Source: Gracilimonas sp040904925
GTDB taxonomy: Bacteria > Bacteroidota > Rhodothermia > Balneolales > Balneolaceae
Length of the DNA: 64,000 bases
Direction: 5' to 3'
NCBI GenBank assembly: GCA_040904925.1
Contig: JBBDSP010000003.1
Location: forward strand, 62,001-126,000
Shown here: in pieces, positions 26,789 through 35,394 of the stretch
Layout: each line of letters opens with the position of its first letter
Numbering within the stretch: position 1 is the first letter of the stretch
Position numbers and translations under genes: made by a program
The notes under the pieces: model-generated
Seen by the model: only the letters and a program-made list of their open reading frames with translations
Databases searched by the model: none
Told to the model about the DNA's origin: nothing

Positions 26789-26880
26789 AAACAAAAAAAA
26801 GCAGTCATGTTTCCATAACTGCCTTTTAGATGAGCGAAAGACGAGATTTCCCGAGCATTCGGGACGACCTCCACCTTGGC
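26789..26880 (-). repeat. Remnant copy of tRNA-Gly 3' half plus terminator
   Basis: The 60 bases 26789-26848 are identical to 27169-27228, which hold the terminator and the tRNA-Gly 3' end. Bases 26865-26880 equal 27237-27252, the anticodon-arm part of the tRNA. Between them the eight bases of the tRNA T arm are replaced by sixteen bases (26849-26864) that form the palindrome TCCCGA-nnnn-TCGGGA. It looks like the original 3' half of the tRNA left behind by an insertion, or a duplicate of it. It cannot fold into a tRNA. Confidence 0.85.
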
Positions 26881-26889
26881 TTTTCAACC

Positions 26890-27156
26890 TCACTTTCCTG
26901 TTTCATTCTCTTCTGAGGCAATAAGCCGTTCAATGAAACGCCGGCTCTTCTGGCGTTTAATGTTCTTTTCCCATTTCAGTGCCTCGGTCTTATTTTTAAA
27001 ACTCTTATAGTACACTAATTCCCAAGGAATTCCAGATTTAGTGGATCTTGACCAGCCCTCATTATGGCGTTCAATCCGCTTTCCCACTCCCACAGACGTT
27101 GAACCTATGTAATACCTATTCCTGCTTTCACTGTAAATTATGTAGGTGTAATGCAT
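26890..27156 (-). CDS. Small GIY-YIG nuclease beside tRNA-Gly
   Basis: An 88-residue single-domain GIY-YIG protein. The motif halves are TYIIYS (4-9) and YYIGST (15-20), followed by the catalytic Arg in GKRIERHNEG (25-34) and the metal-binding Glu near KNKTEALKWEKNIKRQK (54-70). I chose ATG 27156, with GGGAGAA before it: the frame is open further upstream but that part is translated tRNA and terminator. The gene lies directly after the tRNA-Gly terminator and is followed by a second copy of the tRNA 3' half and terminator, so it is flanked by direct repeats. This suggests a tRNA-targeting homing element. Nuclease activity is inferred from the family. Confidence 0.85.
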   Translation of the reverse strand: MHYTYIIYSESRNRYYIGSTSVGVGKRIERHNEGWSRSTKSGIPWELVYYKSFKNKTEALKWEKNIKRQKSRRFIERLIASEENETGK

Positions 27157-27168
27157 CACTTCTCCCTG

Positions 27169-27210
27169 AAACAAAAAAAAGCAGTCATGTTTCCATAACT
27201 GCCTTTTAGA
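27169..27210 (-). terminator. Terminator of tRNA-Gly
   Basis: Read on the minus strand, GCAGTTATG-GAAA-CATGACTGC forms a nine-pair hairpin (one G-U) followed by eight T. It stands just 3' of the tRNA. An identical copy lies at 26789-26830. Confidence 0.85.
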
Positions 27211-27212
27211 TG

Positions 27213-27285
27213 AGCGAAAGACGAGATTCGAACTCGCGACCTCCACCTTGGCAAGGTGATGCTCTACCAACTGAGCTACTTTCGC
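27213..27285 (-). tRNA. tRNA-Gly (anticodon GCC)
   Basis: The minus strand folds into a full cloverleaf of 73 bases: acceptor stem GCGAAAG/CTTTCGC, D arm GCTC-AGTTGGTA-GAGC, anticodon arm TCACC-TTGCCAA-GGTGG with anticodon GCC, T arm GCGAG-TTCGAAT-CTCGT and discriminator T. The encoded 3' end continues with CA, not CCA, so CCA must be added. It is the only tRNA I find in the window. Its 3' half is duplicated downstream of the GIY-YIG gene. Confidence 0.95.
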
Positions 27286-27363
27286 TTTTGTCAATAAATT
27301 TCCTTTTTGAAAGGGCCTCAAATATAAGGGCGATATCCGATATTATTCAACTCTTTTTTAAAT

Positions 27364-27813
27364 TTATCGCTTTATTTTTTTCAGGACTTTTCCTGACTGT
27401 ACATTTTGCTGAAGAAATTGGTCATCCGGTAACGATGGTTTATCCCTATAGCGGTCAACTACACAGATAAAACCCAATGGTTCTCCCTTATCAGCATGGA
27501 ACTGATGCAGGGTTTCCGGTGAGATAAATACCACATCATTCAGGCTAAGTTCATGCACTTCATCGCCAAGAATCATAGAACCGGAGCCCCGAATGATAAT
27601 TACCGAGTGCGGATGCCGGTGATACTCGAGCGAGGTATAGCCCCCGGATTGAACTTCAAAATATCGGGTTTGAAAATTGAGCTGCTGTTCATCTTCTCCC
27701 TCTCCCAACAACGAAAAACGATGCACTCCCTTATAGCAGGAATTATCCGCTTTATAGTCTTTCCGCTCTATCTCTCTCCACTCATAATTTTTACACTTTA
27801 TCAATTTCGACAT
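27364..27813 (-). CDS. Cupin-domain protein
   Basis: The 149-residue protein has a single cupin barrel at about 45-130: the first motif GGYTSLEYHRHPHSVIIIRGSG (57-78) carries two histidines and the second HELSLNDVVFISPETLHQFH (87-106) carries the last one, so a metal site is likely intact. Cupins include enzymes, sugar-binding proteins and sensors; no substrate can be named. It stands alone upstream of the tRNA-Gly gene on the same strand. Confidence 0.8.
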   Translation of the reverse strand: MSKLIKCKNYEWREIERKDYKADNSCYKGVHRFSLLGEGEDEQQLNFQTRYFEVQSGGYTSLEYHRHPHSVIIIRGSGSMILGDEVHELSLNDVVFISPETLHQFHADKGEPLGFICVVDRYRDKPSLPDDQFLQQNVQSGKVLKKIKR

Positions 27814-27874
27814 TTCATTATTCGTTAATTTTTATTCGGTTGTCTCTCATCTTATATCTAAAATCTACTACCTC

Positions 27875-29797
27875 TTAAATCGAAATTTCTTTAACCGATC
27901 CAAGCAATCTTCCCAAAAATTTATTTCCGTACACTTTTTCAATATGCTGCATATCGGCAATGATCACCAATAACTCTTTGCTTCTGGAGAAAGCTACATT
28001 CAGCAGTCGCGGAACTGAGAGCCCGTTCTTTTTTTCATCAAACGGACGTACAGAATAGTGCCGCATTCCTCCGTTTTGCCATTCGCCGCTCATTACCGTA
28101 TCAAATATGATCACGGATTTTTCGCGCCCCTGGAAGGTGTGAATGGTTCCAACTTCAATATCCCGATATCCTTTTTCCCAAAGGTGATTCCGGACTTTAT
28201 ACACGCTGTTTCTGAATGGAACTATGATCCCGATATCATCTGCCGGGTGATTTTTTGTGAGTCGTTTCACACTCTCCTCTATTAGCCGATGGTGCACTTC
28301 ATTAATGGGTTTAAAGCCCCGATCACCGGTTTCCTGCTCCAAAACCGGATTATATTTTGCCGTATCAATAAGGGCAACGGATGCTACACTCTCATCTAAA
28401 ATTCTACCATCGGCAGGCTTGCCTGATTTTAGCCTTCCCTCATAAAAAACCGAGCTTATAACTCCTGCAAGATCATCTTTCATCCGGTACTGCACGTCAA
28501 AGAAACTGGTGAATTTCGGGTTGAAATCATGCCAATTGAACAGGTCTTCGGTGCTTTGAGATTTTGATACAAAGGTGAAAATATCCTGCTCCAGGAAATC
28601 CCGTGATTTGGAATGATTGGTTATTGCTATCGGTGGAAGCTGCATCGGATCACCGGCTACGATCAGGTGTTTTTTACTTTTTGCAGCCATCAGCAGCATG
28701 TATGGAATTCCAGCCATGGAGCCTTCATCCACCACCACAGCATCATAACTGAGATTGTAGAACAGCTCAGAAGTACACACTTTAGCGAGCGTTGTTGCTA
28801 CTAACTGCTTTTTCTTCAATTCATACCGCTCGTTTAAATTCAGGAGGCGATCGATCTCTATTTCCACAGAATCTGTCCCGCCAAACTCATCCAGTTTATT
28901 CCCAGCAAGCTGATATTCAAGCTCCAGTTTCTCCGGAACCTCTTCACCGTTTCGCATCAGGTCATCGATCTTTTCCTGTAGCTTTTCATAATTACTGAGC
29001 GTATTTGAGAGCGAAACTGCATCCGCCTTTCTGCTGTCGATTTTGGTTTTAACTTGGTGCTCAAACAGGATGTCTTCGAGTCGGGCATCGTCCAAAGCTG
29101 CCTCCCCGTAGCGAGTTGTATTCTGGAGGTTAAATCCTGGATCGATCTCATACATTGCATCCATCACACTGAGAAGCCCCACATCCACCGCACGATTGGT
29201 ATTGGAAACAAACAACACCCGCTTGTTCTGATTCAGAAAATTGGCAACAATATAACCTAAGGTGGCAGTTTTCCCCGTTCCAGGAGGTCCCCATACATAC
29301 AGAATATTATTCTTCAGGGATTTCTCAATAGCATCTTTTTGAGAATCATTCCGCAACTCATCAACTTTGATCTCTCCTGATTCTTTGTGCTCTTTAAAAT
29401 ATTCTTCGGGTTGGAGGAGAGCTTTAAGCTGAGGTACTTCATCAGCCTTATCCTGCAGTTTATACAGGTGCTCTTCCATCTTTTTGAGCACGAAATCATT
29501 TTCCCACTCCAGGAAAACCTCATTGATCTTACTGCCCACATTTTCGGGGAATTCCAGCCGTACCTTCTTATCCTTAAATTCAACCGGCTGAACCTTATGT
29601 TCTTTGGAATCGATCTTGGCTTTTATTTCCTCAGCAAATCTCAGTCCCTTGTTCTGAGTTTCAAAGGTGTAGATAAATTCTCCTGAGATCTTCTCCAGCG
29701 TTCCATTGAAAAGCACATCCGTAGAAGGGGTCTCTCTGACTGCTACTATCTCTTTTTCGATGGCATCAATTGCCTGTTGTAAAACCTTTTTTATCAA
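27875..29797 (-). CDS. Superfamily 1 (Upf1/IGHMBP2-like) helicase
   Basis: A 640-residue SF1B helicase. The Walker A is VWGPPGTGKTATLGYIV at about 168-184, motif II is VVVDEGSM near 355 (DEGS instead of the common DEAS), motif III is LIVAGDPMQLPPIAI near 380, motif V/VI are GTIHTFQGREKSVIIFDTV near 550 and LLNVAFSRSKELLVII near 600. It belongs to the AAA_11/AAA_12 arrangement of Upf1-like proteins and probably unwinds nucleic acid. It lies 3' of a GntR regulator gene on the same strand with a hairpin between them. Its biological role is not evident. Confidence 0.85.
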   Translation of the reverse strand: MIKKVLQQAIDAIEKEIVAVRETPSTDVLFNGTLEKISGEFIYTFETQNKGLRFAEEIKAKIDSKEHKVQPVEFKDKKVRLEFPENVGSKINEVFLEWENDFVLKKMEEHLYKLQDKADEVPQLKALLQPEEYFKEHKESGEIKVDELRNDSQKDAIEKSLKNNILYVWGPPGTGKTATLGYIVANFLNQNKRVLFVSNTNRAVDVGLLSVMDAMYEIDPGFNLQNTTRYGEAALDDARLEDILFEHQVKTKIDSRKADAVSLSNTLSNYEKLQEKIDDLMRNGEEVPEKLELEYQLAGNKLDEFGGTDSVEIEIDRLLNLNERYELKKKQLVATTLAKVCTSELFYNLSYDAVVVDEGSMAGIPYMLLMAAKSKKHLIVAGDPMQLPPIAITNHSKSRDFLEQDIFTFVSKSQSTEDLFNWHDFNPKFTSFFDVQYRMKDDLAGVISSVFYEGRLKSGKPADGRILDESVASVALIDTAKYNPVLEQETGDRGFKPINEVHHRLIEESVKRLTKNHPADDIGIIVPFRNSVYKVRNHLWEKGYRDIEVGTIHTFQGREKSVIIFDTVMSGEWQNGGMRHYSVRPFDEKKNGLSVPRLLNVAFSRSKELLVIIADMQHIEKVYGNKFLGRLLGSVKEISI

Positions 29798-29814
29798 AGT
29801 AATGTTTAATGTTA

Positions 29815-29862
29815 AATGCTAAATGTTAAATGAAGGATACTCCACATTTAACATTTAGCATT
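29815..29862. repeat. Perfect 18-bp hairpin of TTAAATG words
   Basis: Arms 29815-29832 and 29845-29862 are perfect reverse complements around a 12-base loop. The arms consist of AAATGCTAAATGTTAAATG-type words and a further partial copy precedes the left arm. It lies between the GntR gene and the helicase gene. Confidence 0.75.
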
Positions 29863-29879
29863 ATCAAATTTATAATTAT

Positions 29880-30773
29880 TTACTGGTCCCACAATTCTGC
29901 GCGTATCATTTCGGAACTTTTTTCGGATAAGAGGTACTCTAACCTAAGCCGGCTTTTCTCCGGGACTTTCTGCTCCACCATTCGCGCGCTTTCAGGAGTG
30001 TACAAGATAAGGTCTGATTCGCGAACAAAAAGCGGTAAAGATTTTCCGTAGATGGTACCGGCTACAAAAGAACCCTCAAAATGGATCGACCTTTTCAGTT
30101 CTTCGATGATCTTGGGGATGGTATCCTCACTTCCCGTTACCAGACCGATGGTAGCAATTGCAGCACGATCTACCATATTGAGCAGGATATCCGGATCATA
30201 ATCGTACACGATCGGGATGATCAACAGACTTTCACGGAGGCTACGGAAATTACTCATCAGGTGAATTGGCACAAACAAGGCATCATATTTGGCTGCGCTT
30301 TCATATTCACTTGCGCTGATCACCTGACTTTTAACGCCCACCTGTTTTTTGATTGCATCCGAGATCATCTTCCCAACTTCGTGATTTTCGCCCACGCTGG
30401 CACAGGTTTGAATCCGATCGGGCCATTCCATAAATCCCAGCTGTTCCTGAAACAGTAGCTCAATCTCGGATTCATCCAGTCCATAACCTATGAGTTCTTC
30501 AACCAGCGCCTGTATTTTTTCACCCCCAACTTCCAGCCGGGCCGATTTATCTAATAGCGTATTCTGATTTTTTACGGTGAATCCACGCCCCTGCTCTCCC
30601 AGAATTAAGCCTTCGTCCTCAAGAATATGATATGCCTTTCGTACTGTATGGAAACTCGCCTCCAGCTGCTGACCCAATTCCCGCGTGGAGGGCAACATCT
30701 CTCCCACCTGAAACTGCTTGGTAGCGATCATCAGGCGAATACGATCAGCGATATGTTTAGCGGAAGTTTTCAA
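29880..30773 (-). CDS. GntR-family transcription regulator
   Basis: The 297-residue protein has an N-terminal winged helix (about 3-70) with IADRIRLMIATKQFQVGEMLPSTRELGQQL and VRKAYHILEDEGLILGEQGRGFTV, the GntR signature. The C-terminal part (about 100-290) is neither the usual FCD nor the UTRA or aminotransferase domain in any way I can confirm; it reads like an alpha/beta sensor domain. The target operon and ligand are unknown. It is upstream of the helicase gene on the same strand. Confidence 0.8.
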   Translation of the reverse strand: MKTSAKHIADRIRLMIATKQFQVGEMLPSTRELGQQLEASFHTVRKAYHILEDEGLILGEQGRGFTVKNQNTLLDKSARLEVGGEKIQALVEELIGYGLDESEIELLFQEQLGFMEWPDRIQTCASVGENHEVGKMISDAIKKQVGVKSQVISASEYESAAKYDALFVPIHLMSNFRSLRESLLIIPIVYDYDPDILLNMVDRAAIATIGLVTGSEDTIPKIIEELKRSIHFEGSFVAGTIYGKSLPLFVRESDLILYTPESARMVEQKVPEKSRLRLEYLLSEKSSEMIRAELWDQ

Positions 30774-30810
30774 GATTAAATTCAGTGTTTAATTAAAAAA
30801 TGAGGTATTT

Positions 30811-30893
30811 GAATATCCAATTATCAATAACCAACACGGAATATCCAAGTAATCCTTTATCATTCATCATTCCGTGTTGGATATTGGATATTC
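30811..30893. repeat. Word-type inverted repeat before pdxJ stop
   Basis: Right arm 30869-30893 pairs with 30811-30842, whose arm has a seven-base insertion, to give GAATATCCAA and CCAACACGGAAT stems. The words ATATTGGATATTC/CCAATATCC repeat inside it. The right arm ends three bases before the pdxJ stop codon. Confidence 0.55.
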
Positions 30894-30895
30894 AT

Positions 30896-31621
30896 TTAGC
30901 CATCAAAATCTTCGATGATCTCAAGATAGGCTTTTACAGTTTTTTCCAATCCCCAAAATACTGATTTACTGATCAGCGCGTGACCGATACTTACTTCATT
31001 CAGATGTGGTACGGTTTCCAGCAAGTCAGGCAGGTTATCTAAATTCAGGCCGTGACCGGCGTTTACTTTCATTCCCAGGTCATTGATCAGTGTGGCTGCT
31101 TTTCGGAGCCGGGTGAGTTCATGCTTTTGTTTACCGGCCGGTGCATTCGCAAAAGTTCCGGTATGAAGTTCGATGGCATCAGCTCCAAGTTCATGAGCAA
31201 GCTCAATATCTTTTGTGTTCGGATCTAAAAACAAGCTGATCTCTACATTGGTTTTTCGTAATGCCGGGAATACCCGACCCTTGAAATCATTGTAAACGGT
31301 TTCCATATTGAGTCCGCCTTCCGTGGTCAGCTCTTCTCGTCCCTCCGGAACCAAGGTGCATAAATGTGGATCAACATCCGCACAAATTTTCAGCATTTCA
31401 TCGGTAGCTGCCATCTCAAAGTCCAGCTTTCCGCGCACGTTTTTTTTAAGCCGGTACACATCTTCATCGCGAATGTGGCGCCGGTCTCCCCTGAGGTGAA
31501 ATACAATACCGGCTGCACCGGCTTGCTCACATATCTGAGCTGCTTGAATCGGATCGGGGTATCCTTCACCTCGCGCATTCCTTAGTGTTGCAATATGATC
31601 GATATTGACAAGTAATTTCAT
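30896..31621 (-). CDS. pdxJ: Pyridoxine 5'-phosphate synthase
   Basis: The 241-residue TIM-barrel enzyme has the PdxJ hallmarks: LLVNIDHIATLRNARGEGYPDP at the start, GIVFHLRGDRRHIRDEDV near 36-53, PEGREELTTEGGL near 91, VSLFLDP-type loop SLFLDPN near 128, ELHTGTFANA near 151, and VNAGHGLNLDNLP near 190. It condenses 1-deoxyxylulose 5-phosphate with 3-amino-2-oxopropyl phosphate to form pyridoxine 5'-phosphate. It is a single gene, divergent from the NlpC/P60 gene. Confidence 0.95.
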   Translation of the reverse strand: MKLLVNIDHIATLRNARGEGYPDPIQAAQICEQAGAAGIVFHLRGDRRHIRDEDVYRLKKNVRGKLDFEMAATDEMLKICADVDPHLCTLVPEGREELTTEGGLNMETVYNDFKGRVFPALRKTNVEISLFLDPNTKDIELAHELGADAIELHTGTFANAPAGKQKHELTRLRKAATLINDLGMKVNAGHGLNLDNLPDLLETVPHLNEVSIGHALISKSVFWGLEKTVKAYLEIIEDFDG

Positions 31622-31692
31622 TTAAATTTCGGTGTTTTTAAATTCAGTAATTATGCTTCAAAAGTAAGCATATCCGCTTATATTTACAGATA

Positions 31693-32253
31693 ATGAAATC
31701 AGACGGCATCATCATCAAAAAAGTACTGCTTATTATTTTTGCAGCGGCCATTCTTACGGCTTGTGGAACGGTCAAAAGAGGTACGATCCCCTGGGAAACA
31801 GAGGAGGACACTGCGGCTCCAAAAGAGACCGGGTCGTCTGAATCTGATTCATTAGTCATCAGCGAGAATGCACCGGCAGATACAAAAGAGAGACAGGAAT
31901 TTCTTCAGCTTGCCTACAACGACTGGAAAGGTGTTCCATATATTCTTGGTGGCTCAGGGTATGAAGGCATAGATTGCTCGGCGTTTATGCAGGTGGTTTT
32001 TGAGGATTATTTCTCAAAACTGCTTCCACGTACAACCTTAGAGCAACTGTCTTCCGGAAGATCAGTAAAAAAGCATGAGATCAAAACGGGGGATATGGTA
32101 TTCTTCAAAACCGGGCGAAAAACCTATCATGTTGGGGTAATGGTAAACCAAAAAGAATTTTTACATGCATCCACTTCAGAGGGTGTAACTATTTCTAAAC
32201 TTGACCATCCTTTTTGGGAAGAAACTTATTTAGGTACGCGCAGAGTATTGTGA
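31693..32253 (+). CDS. NlpC/P60 cell-wall endopeptidase, lipoprotein
   Basis: The 186-residue product has a lipoprotein signal (lipobox LTACG, Cys24), a Ser/Glu-rich linker (about 30-60) and an NlpC/P60 domain (about 65-180). The catalytic Cys is in YEGIDCSAFMQVVF (Cys98) and the His in RKTYHVGVMV (His142), with a His in FLHASTS (about 155) as the third polar residue. Such enzymes cut peptide cross-links of peptidoglycan in the periplasm. It ends four bases before the converging GlmU-like gene. Confidence 0.88.
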   Translation: MKSDGIIIKKVLLIIFAAAILTACGTVKRGTIPWETEEDTAAPKETGSSESDSLVISENAPADTKERQEFLQLAYNDWKGVPYILGGSGYEGIDCSAFMQVVFEDYFSKLLPRTTLEQLSSGRSVKKHEIKTGDMVFFKTGRKTYHVGVMVNQKEFLHASTSEGVTISKLDHPFWEETYLGTRRVL

Positions 32254-32257
32254 AAAA

Positions 32258-33469
32258 TCACCTGTTCTTAAAGTGATAGTGCATCATTTTTTCATAGTCA
32301 TCAGAAAGAGCTATTTCCCTGCGCTTCATCATAGCTTTCATAGCTTCAACTGCTTTCTCGAAGTTATATACTCCAAATTCTTCCGAACCCACCCACGAAA
32401 ATGAAGGAATGTATTTAGGGGGAAATCCGGACATAAAAATATTTGAACTTACGCCACAAATTGTTCCTGTATTCAACATTGTGTTGATCGCAGTTTTGGA
32501 ATGATCCCCCATAATGGTTCCCAAAAACTGTGCTTCAGTTTCCACTTCTTTTGTTGTGTTCCAATCTGTTATGCGAACTGTACTGTAATTATTTTTCAGG
32601 TTTGAGGTATTGGTATCTGCTCCCAAATTCACCCACTGTCCGAACATAGAATTCCCTGTAAACCCATCGTGTGCTTTATTGGAATAAGAATGAAAGATAC
32701 AATTGGAGACCTCCCCGCCTATTTTGCAAACGGGGCCAATAGTTGTGCCTCCATAAATTCTCCCCATCATTTTAACCGTAGCTCCTTTTCCTATTACAAC
32801 AGGTCCCCGAAGAATACTTCCCGCTTCGATATGTGCACCTTCCATGATCACAACCGGACCGTCTTTTGCCAGGATCTGAACTCCCGATTCGATCTCTGCA
32901 TTTTCTGCAACAAAAGTGTTCTGAGGCTCATCAATGTTTGCTCCAAATTTACCACCACTTTCAGAAACAGCATTCAATCCGGTAAGCGGGATATCTTTCT
33001 CTATTTCATAAGAATTGAGAGCAAGTAAGTCCCACAAATGTTCAAGATGTATCAGGTCTTTGGTTTCTTTACCTGAAAGTCCTTCATCTGAAAACATATT
33101 GTTGTCAAACATTTGCTTTGATTGCTTTCCAGCTACCATTGCAGCAACGGTAGCTCCTTTGAATAGTAGCTGTTCTCCTTCATCCAAATAGTGAATGGCA
33201 GGCATTAAATTTTCTGAAGGTAAAAACCTCGGGTTGATCCAAAGTACCGGTGTTTTATCATCAACCGGGGCATTAGTGAAGATGCCATTGAGATATACAG
33301 GCAGCAACCTGCTAAAAATATTTACCCCCAAAGTACGCATCCATTTTTGACGGATGGTGTAGATACCTACCCTCAGATCATCAAGTGGCCGGGTGAGTGT
33401 TAGCGGGTGAAAGCGATTGGCTTTTTCATCTGTAAAAAAACAAACATGTTTGATAATTTGCTGTCCCAT
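32258..33469 (-). CDS. GlmU-like putative sugar nucleotidyltransferase
   Basis: A 403-residue protein with an N-terminal region resembling the Bacteroidota NTP_transf_4/GlmU-like family (VCFFTDEKANRFHPLTLTRP at 9-28, DDLRVGIYTI at 30-39) and a C-terminal left-handed beta-helix (about 175-330) with hexapeptide-type repeats such as AENAEIESGVQILAKDGPVVIMEG and HIEAGSILRGPVVIGKGA. The canonical LxxGxGTRM loop for UDP-GlcNAc pyrophosphorylase is not visible. It faces glmS from the opposite strand, with 92 bases between the two start codons, so a role in hexosamine metabolism is likely. Whether it makes UDP-GlcNAc is inference. Confidence 0.78.
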   Translation of the reverse strand: MGQQIIKHVCFFTDEKANRFHPLTLTRPLDDLRVGIYTIRQKWMRTLGVNIFSRLLPVYLNGIFTNAPVDDKTPVLWINPRFLPSENLMPAIHYLDEGEQLLFKGATVAAMVAGKQSKQMFDNNMFSDEGLSGKETKDLIHLEHLWDLLALNSYEIEKDIPLTGLNAVSESGGKFGANIDEPQNTFVAENAEIESGVQILAKDGPVVIMEGAHIEAGSILRGPVVIGKGATVKMMGRIYGGTTIGPVCKIGGEVSNCIFHSYSNKAHDGFTGNSMFGQWVNLGADTNTSNLKNNYSTVRITDWNTTKEVETEAQFLGTIMGDHSKTAINTMLNTGTICGVSSNIFMSGFPPKYIPSFSWVGSEEFGVYNFEKAVEAMKAMMKRREIALSDDYEKMMHYHFKNR

Positions 33470-33561
33470 AAATCTATAAATGGTAATCGTTATTCTATGT
33501 ATAAGGCTTTATATTTAAGGATTATCGCAACCAAAAAAAATTATTTAAGCATTTATAAAAT

Positions 33562-35394
33562 ATGTGTGGAATTGTAGGGTATATAGGAGAGAAACAAGCG
33601 AGTAAAATTATCATTGATGGCCTCAAGAGACTTGAGTACAGAGGCTATGACTCAGCTGGATTAGCAATTATCAACGGAAAACTGAGTATAAAAAAAGGGA
33701 AAGGAAAAGTAGCTAATCTCGAAAAAATGGTTGGAGCTAGTGAAAAGGGGACAACCGGTATTGGTCATACCCGATGGGCTACTCACGGTGAGCCCAACGA
33801 CATCAATTCTCACCCCCACACTATTGAAAGCGGTAAACTTGCCATTGTCCATAATGGGATCATAGAGAATTATAACACCCTTAAGAAAAAGTTAACTGAA
33901 GATGGGTATAGCTTTTATTCCCAAACCGATACCGAAGTACTTGGCAAGCTGATTGAAAGTTTTCTTAAGCAGGATCCATCTTCACTGAAAAGAGCAGTAC
34001 AGCTTGCTCTTCATCAGGTTCATGGAACATACGGAATTGCTCTTGTTCACTCCGATTTCCCTGACCAAATTATGGTTGCAAGAAAGGGTTCTCCATTATT
34101 ACTTGGTGTTGGAGATGGAGAAATGCTGATCGCTTCTGATGCTTCTGCTATTGCAGCTTATACAGATAAAGTTGTTTACCTGGACGATGGTGAGATCGCT
34201 GTTATCACCAAAGATAATTATACCGTTGAATCAGCAGATCAGATTGAGCTTTCAAAAGAAATTCATGAATTGTCACTTAGTTTGGAAGAGATCGAAAAAG
34301 GCGGCTATGACCACTTCATGCTCAAAGAGATCTTTGAACAACCCAAAGCTCTTTCTGATTGCCTTCGGGGCAGGATTGACCCAAAGAATGGAACCATCAC
34401 ACTTGGTGGTATAGAAGGTGTTATGGATCAGCTGGTTAATGCTAAAAGAGTGATCATTGCTGCCTGTGGAACCAGCTGGCATTCCGGATTAGTGGGAGAA
34501 TATTTGTTTGAATACCTCGCTAAAGTACCGGTTGAAGTTGAATACGCATCAGAATTTCGATATAAAGAACCCCTGGTGGGTGAAGGTGATATTATGATCG
34601 TGATATCGCAGAGCGGGGAAACTGCAGATACCCTGGCTGCCTTGCGAGAAGCTAAAGAGCGAGGAGCATTGGTGATTGGTGTGGTCAATGTAGTTGGTTC
34701 TACGATTGCACGGGAAACTGATGCCGGTGTTTACATCCATGCCGGACCGGAAATTGGAGTAGCCTCAACAAAAGCTTTTACTGCACAGGTTACCGTTCTC
34801 ACTATGATTGCTATAAAACTCGGGCTTGAAAAAGGAACTATTTCCAAAAAAGAGGCCAAAGAATTAATCACTGAACTTTCCAAAATTCCTGAAAAGATTG
34901 AGAGCATACTTCAAAACACCGATCAGATCAAACACATCTCTAGCCTGTTTTCTTATGCACCTAACTTTCTTTACTTAGGTCGCTCCTACAGTTTTCCGGT
35001 GGCGTTAGAAGGTGCTTTAAAATTGAAGGAGATTTCATATATCCATGCTGAGGGCTATCCTGCAGCAGAAATGAAGCACGGCCCCATAGCCCTGATCGAT
35101 GAAATGATGCCTGTGGTTGTAATTGCGGCCACCCATCACACCAATGATAAAATGATCAGTAACATTGAAGAAGTTCGCGCCAGAAAAGGAAGAATAATTG
35201 CGATCACAACTCCGGAAAATGAAGAGGTTGGTGAACTGGCAGAGTTTTCATCTATCGTACCTGAGACCATGGATGTATTTTCTCCGCTTCTCTCTGTTAT
35301 TCCCTTGCAGCTACTATCCTATTATATAGCTGTTAACCGCGGATGTAATGTAGATCAGCCACGTAATTTGGCGAAAAGCGTAACCGTAGAATAA
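33562..35394 (+). CDS. glmS: Glutamine-fructose-6-phosphate aminotransferase
   Basis: A 610-residue enzyme with N-terminal Cys2 nucleophile (MCGIVGYIGE), RLEYRGYDSAG at about 22-32, and the two SIS domains of the isomerase half (about 285-425 and 455-590) with CGTSWHSG, VISQSGETADT and SYIHAEGYPAAEMKHGPIALI. The C-terminal QPRNLAKSVTVE is the GlmS tail. It makes glucosamine 6-phosphate, the first step to UDP-GlcNAc. It is divergently arranged with the GlmU-like gene. The glmS ribozyme is not evident in its leader, which is only 92 bases to the next start. Confidence 0.96.
   Translation: MCGIVGYIGEKQASKIIIDGLKRLEYRGYDSAGLAIINGKLSIKKGKGKVANLEKMVGASEKGTTGIGHTRWATHGEPNDINSHPHTIESGKLAIVHNGIIENYNTLKKKLTEDGYSFYSQTDTEVLGKLIESFLKQDPSSLKRAVQLALHQVHGTYGIALVHSDFPDQIMVARKGSPLLLGVGDGEMLIASDASAIAAYTDKVVYLDDGEIAVITKDNYTVESADQIELSKEIHELSLSLEEIEKGGYDHFMLKEIFEQPKALSDCLRGRIDPKNGTITLGGIEGVMDQLVNAKRVIIAACGTSWHSGLVGEYLFEYLAKVPVEVEYASEFRYKEPLVGEGDIMIVISQSGETADTLAALREAKERGALVIGVVNVVGSTIARETDAGVYIHAGPEIGVASTKAFTAQVTVLTMIAIKLGLEKGTISKKEAKELITELSKIPEKIESILQNTDQIKHISSLFSYAPNFLYLGRSYSFPVALEGALKLKEISYIHAEGYPAAEMKHGPIALIDEMMPVVVIAATHHTNDKMISNIEEVRARKGRIIAITTPENEEVGELAEFSSIVPETMDVFSPLLSVIPLQLLSYYIAVNRGCNVDQPRNLAKSVTVE

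Noticed and set aside
26789..27285. Prophage or genomic-island attachment sites at tRNA-Gly
   Set aside because: The repeats are 380 bases apart with only a small nuclease between them; no integrase or phage gene is present.
27157..27321. N-terminal extension of the GIY-YIG frame (about 55 extra residues)
   Set aside because: It translates the tRNA-Gly and its terminator (AQLVEHHLAKVEVASSNLVF is the tRNA read in frame). The start at 27156 with a GGGAGAA sequence before it is better.
33470..33561. glmS ribozyme
   Set aside because: The gap before glmS is only 92 bases and I do not recognise the ribozyme core in it.
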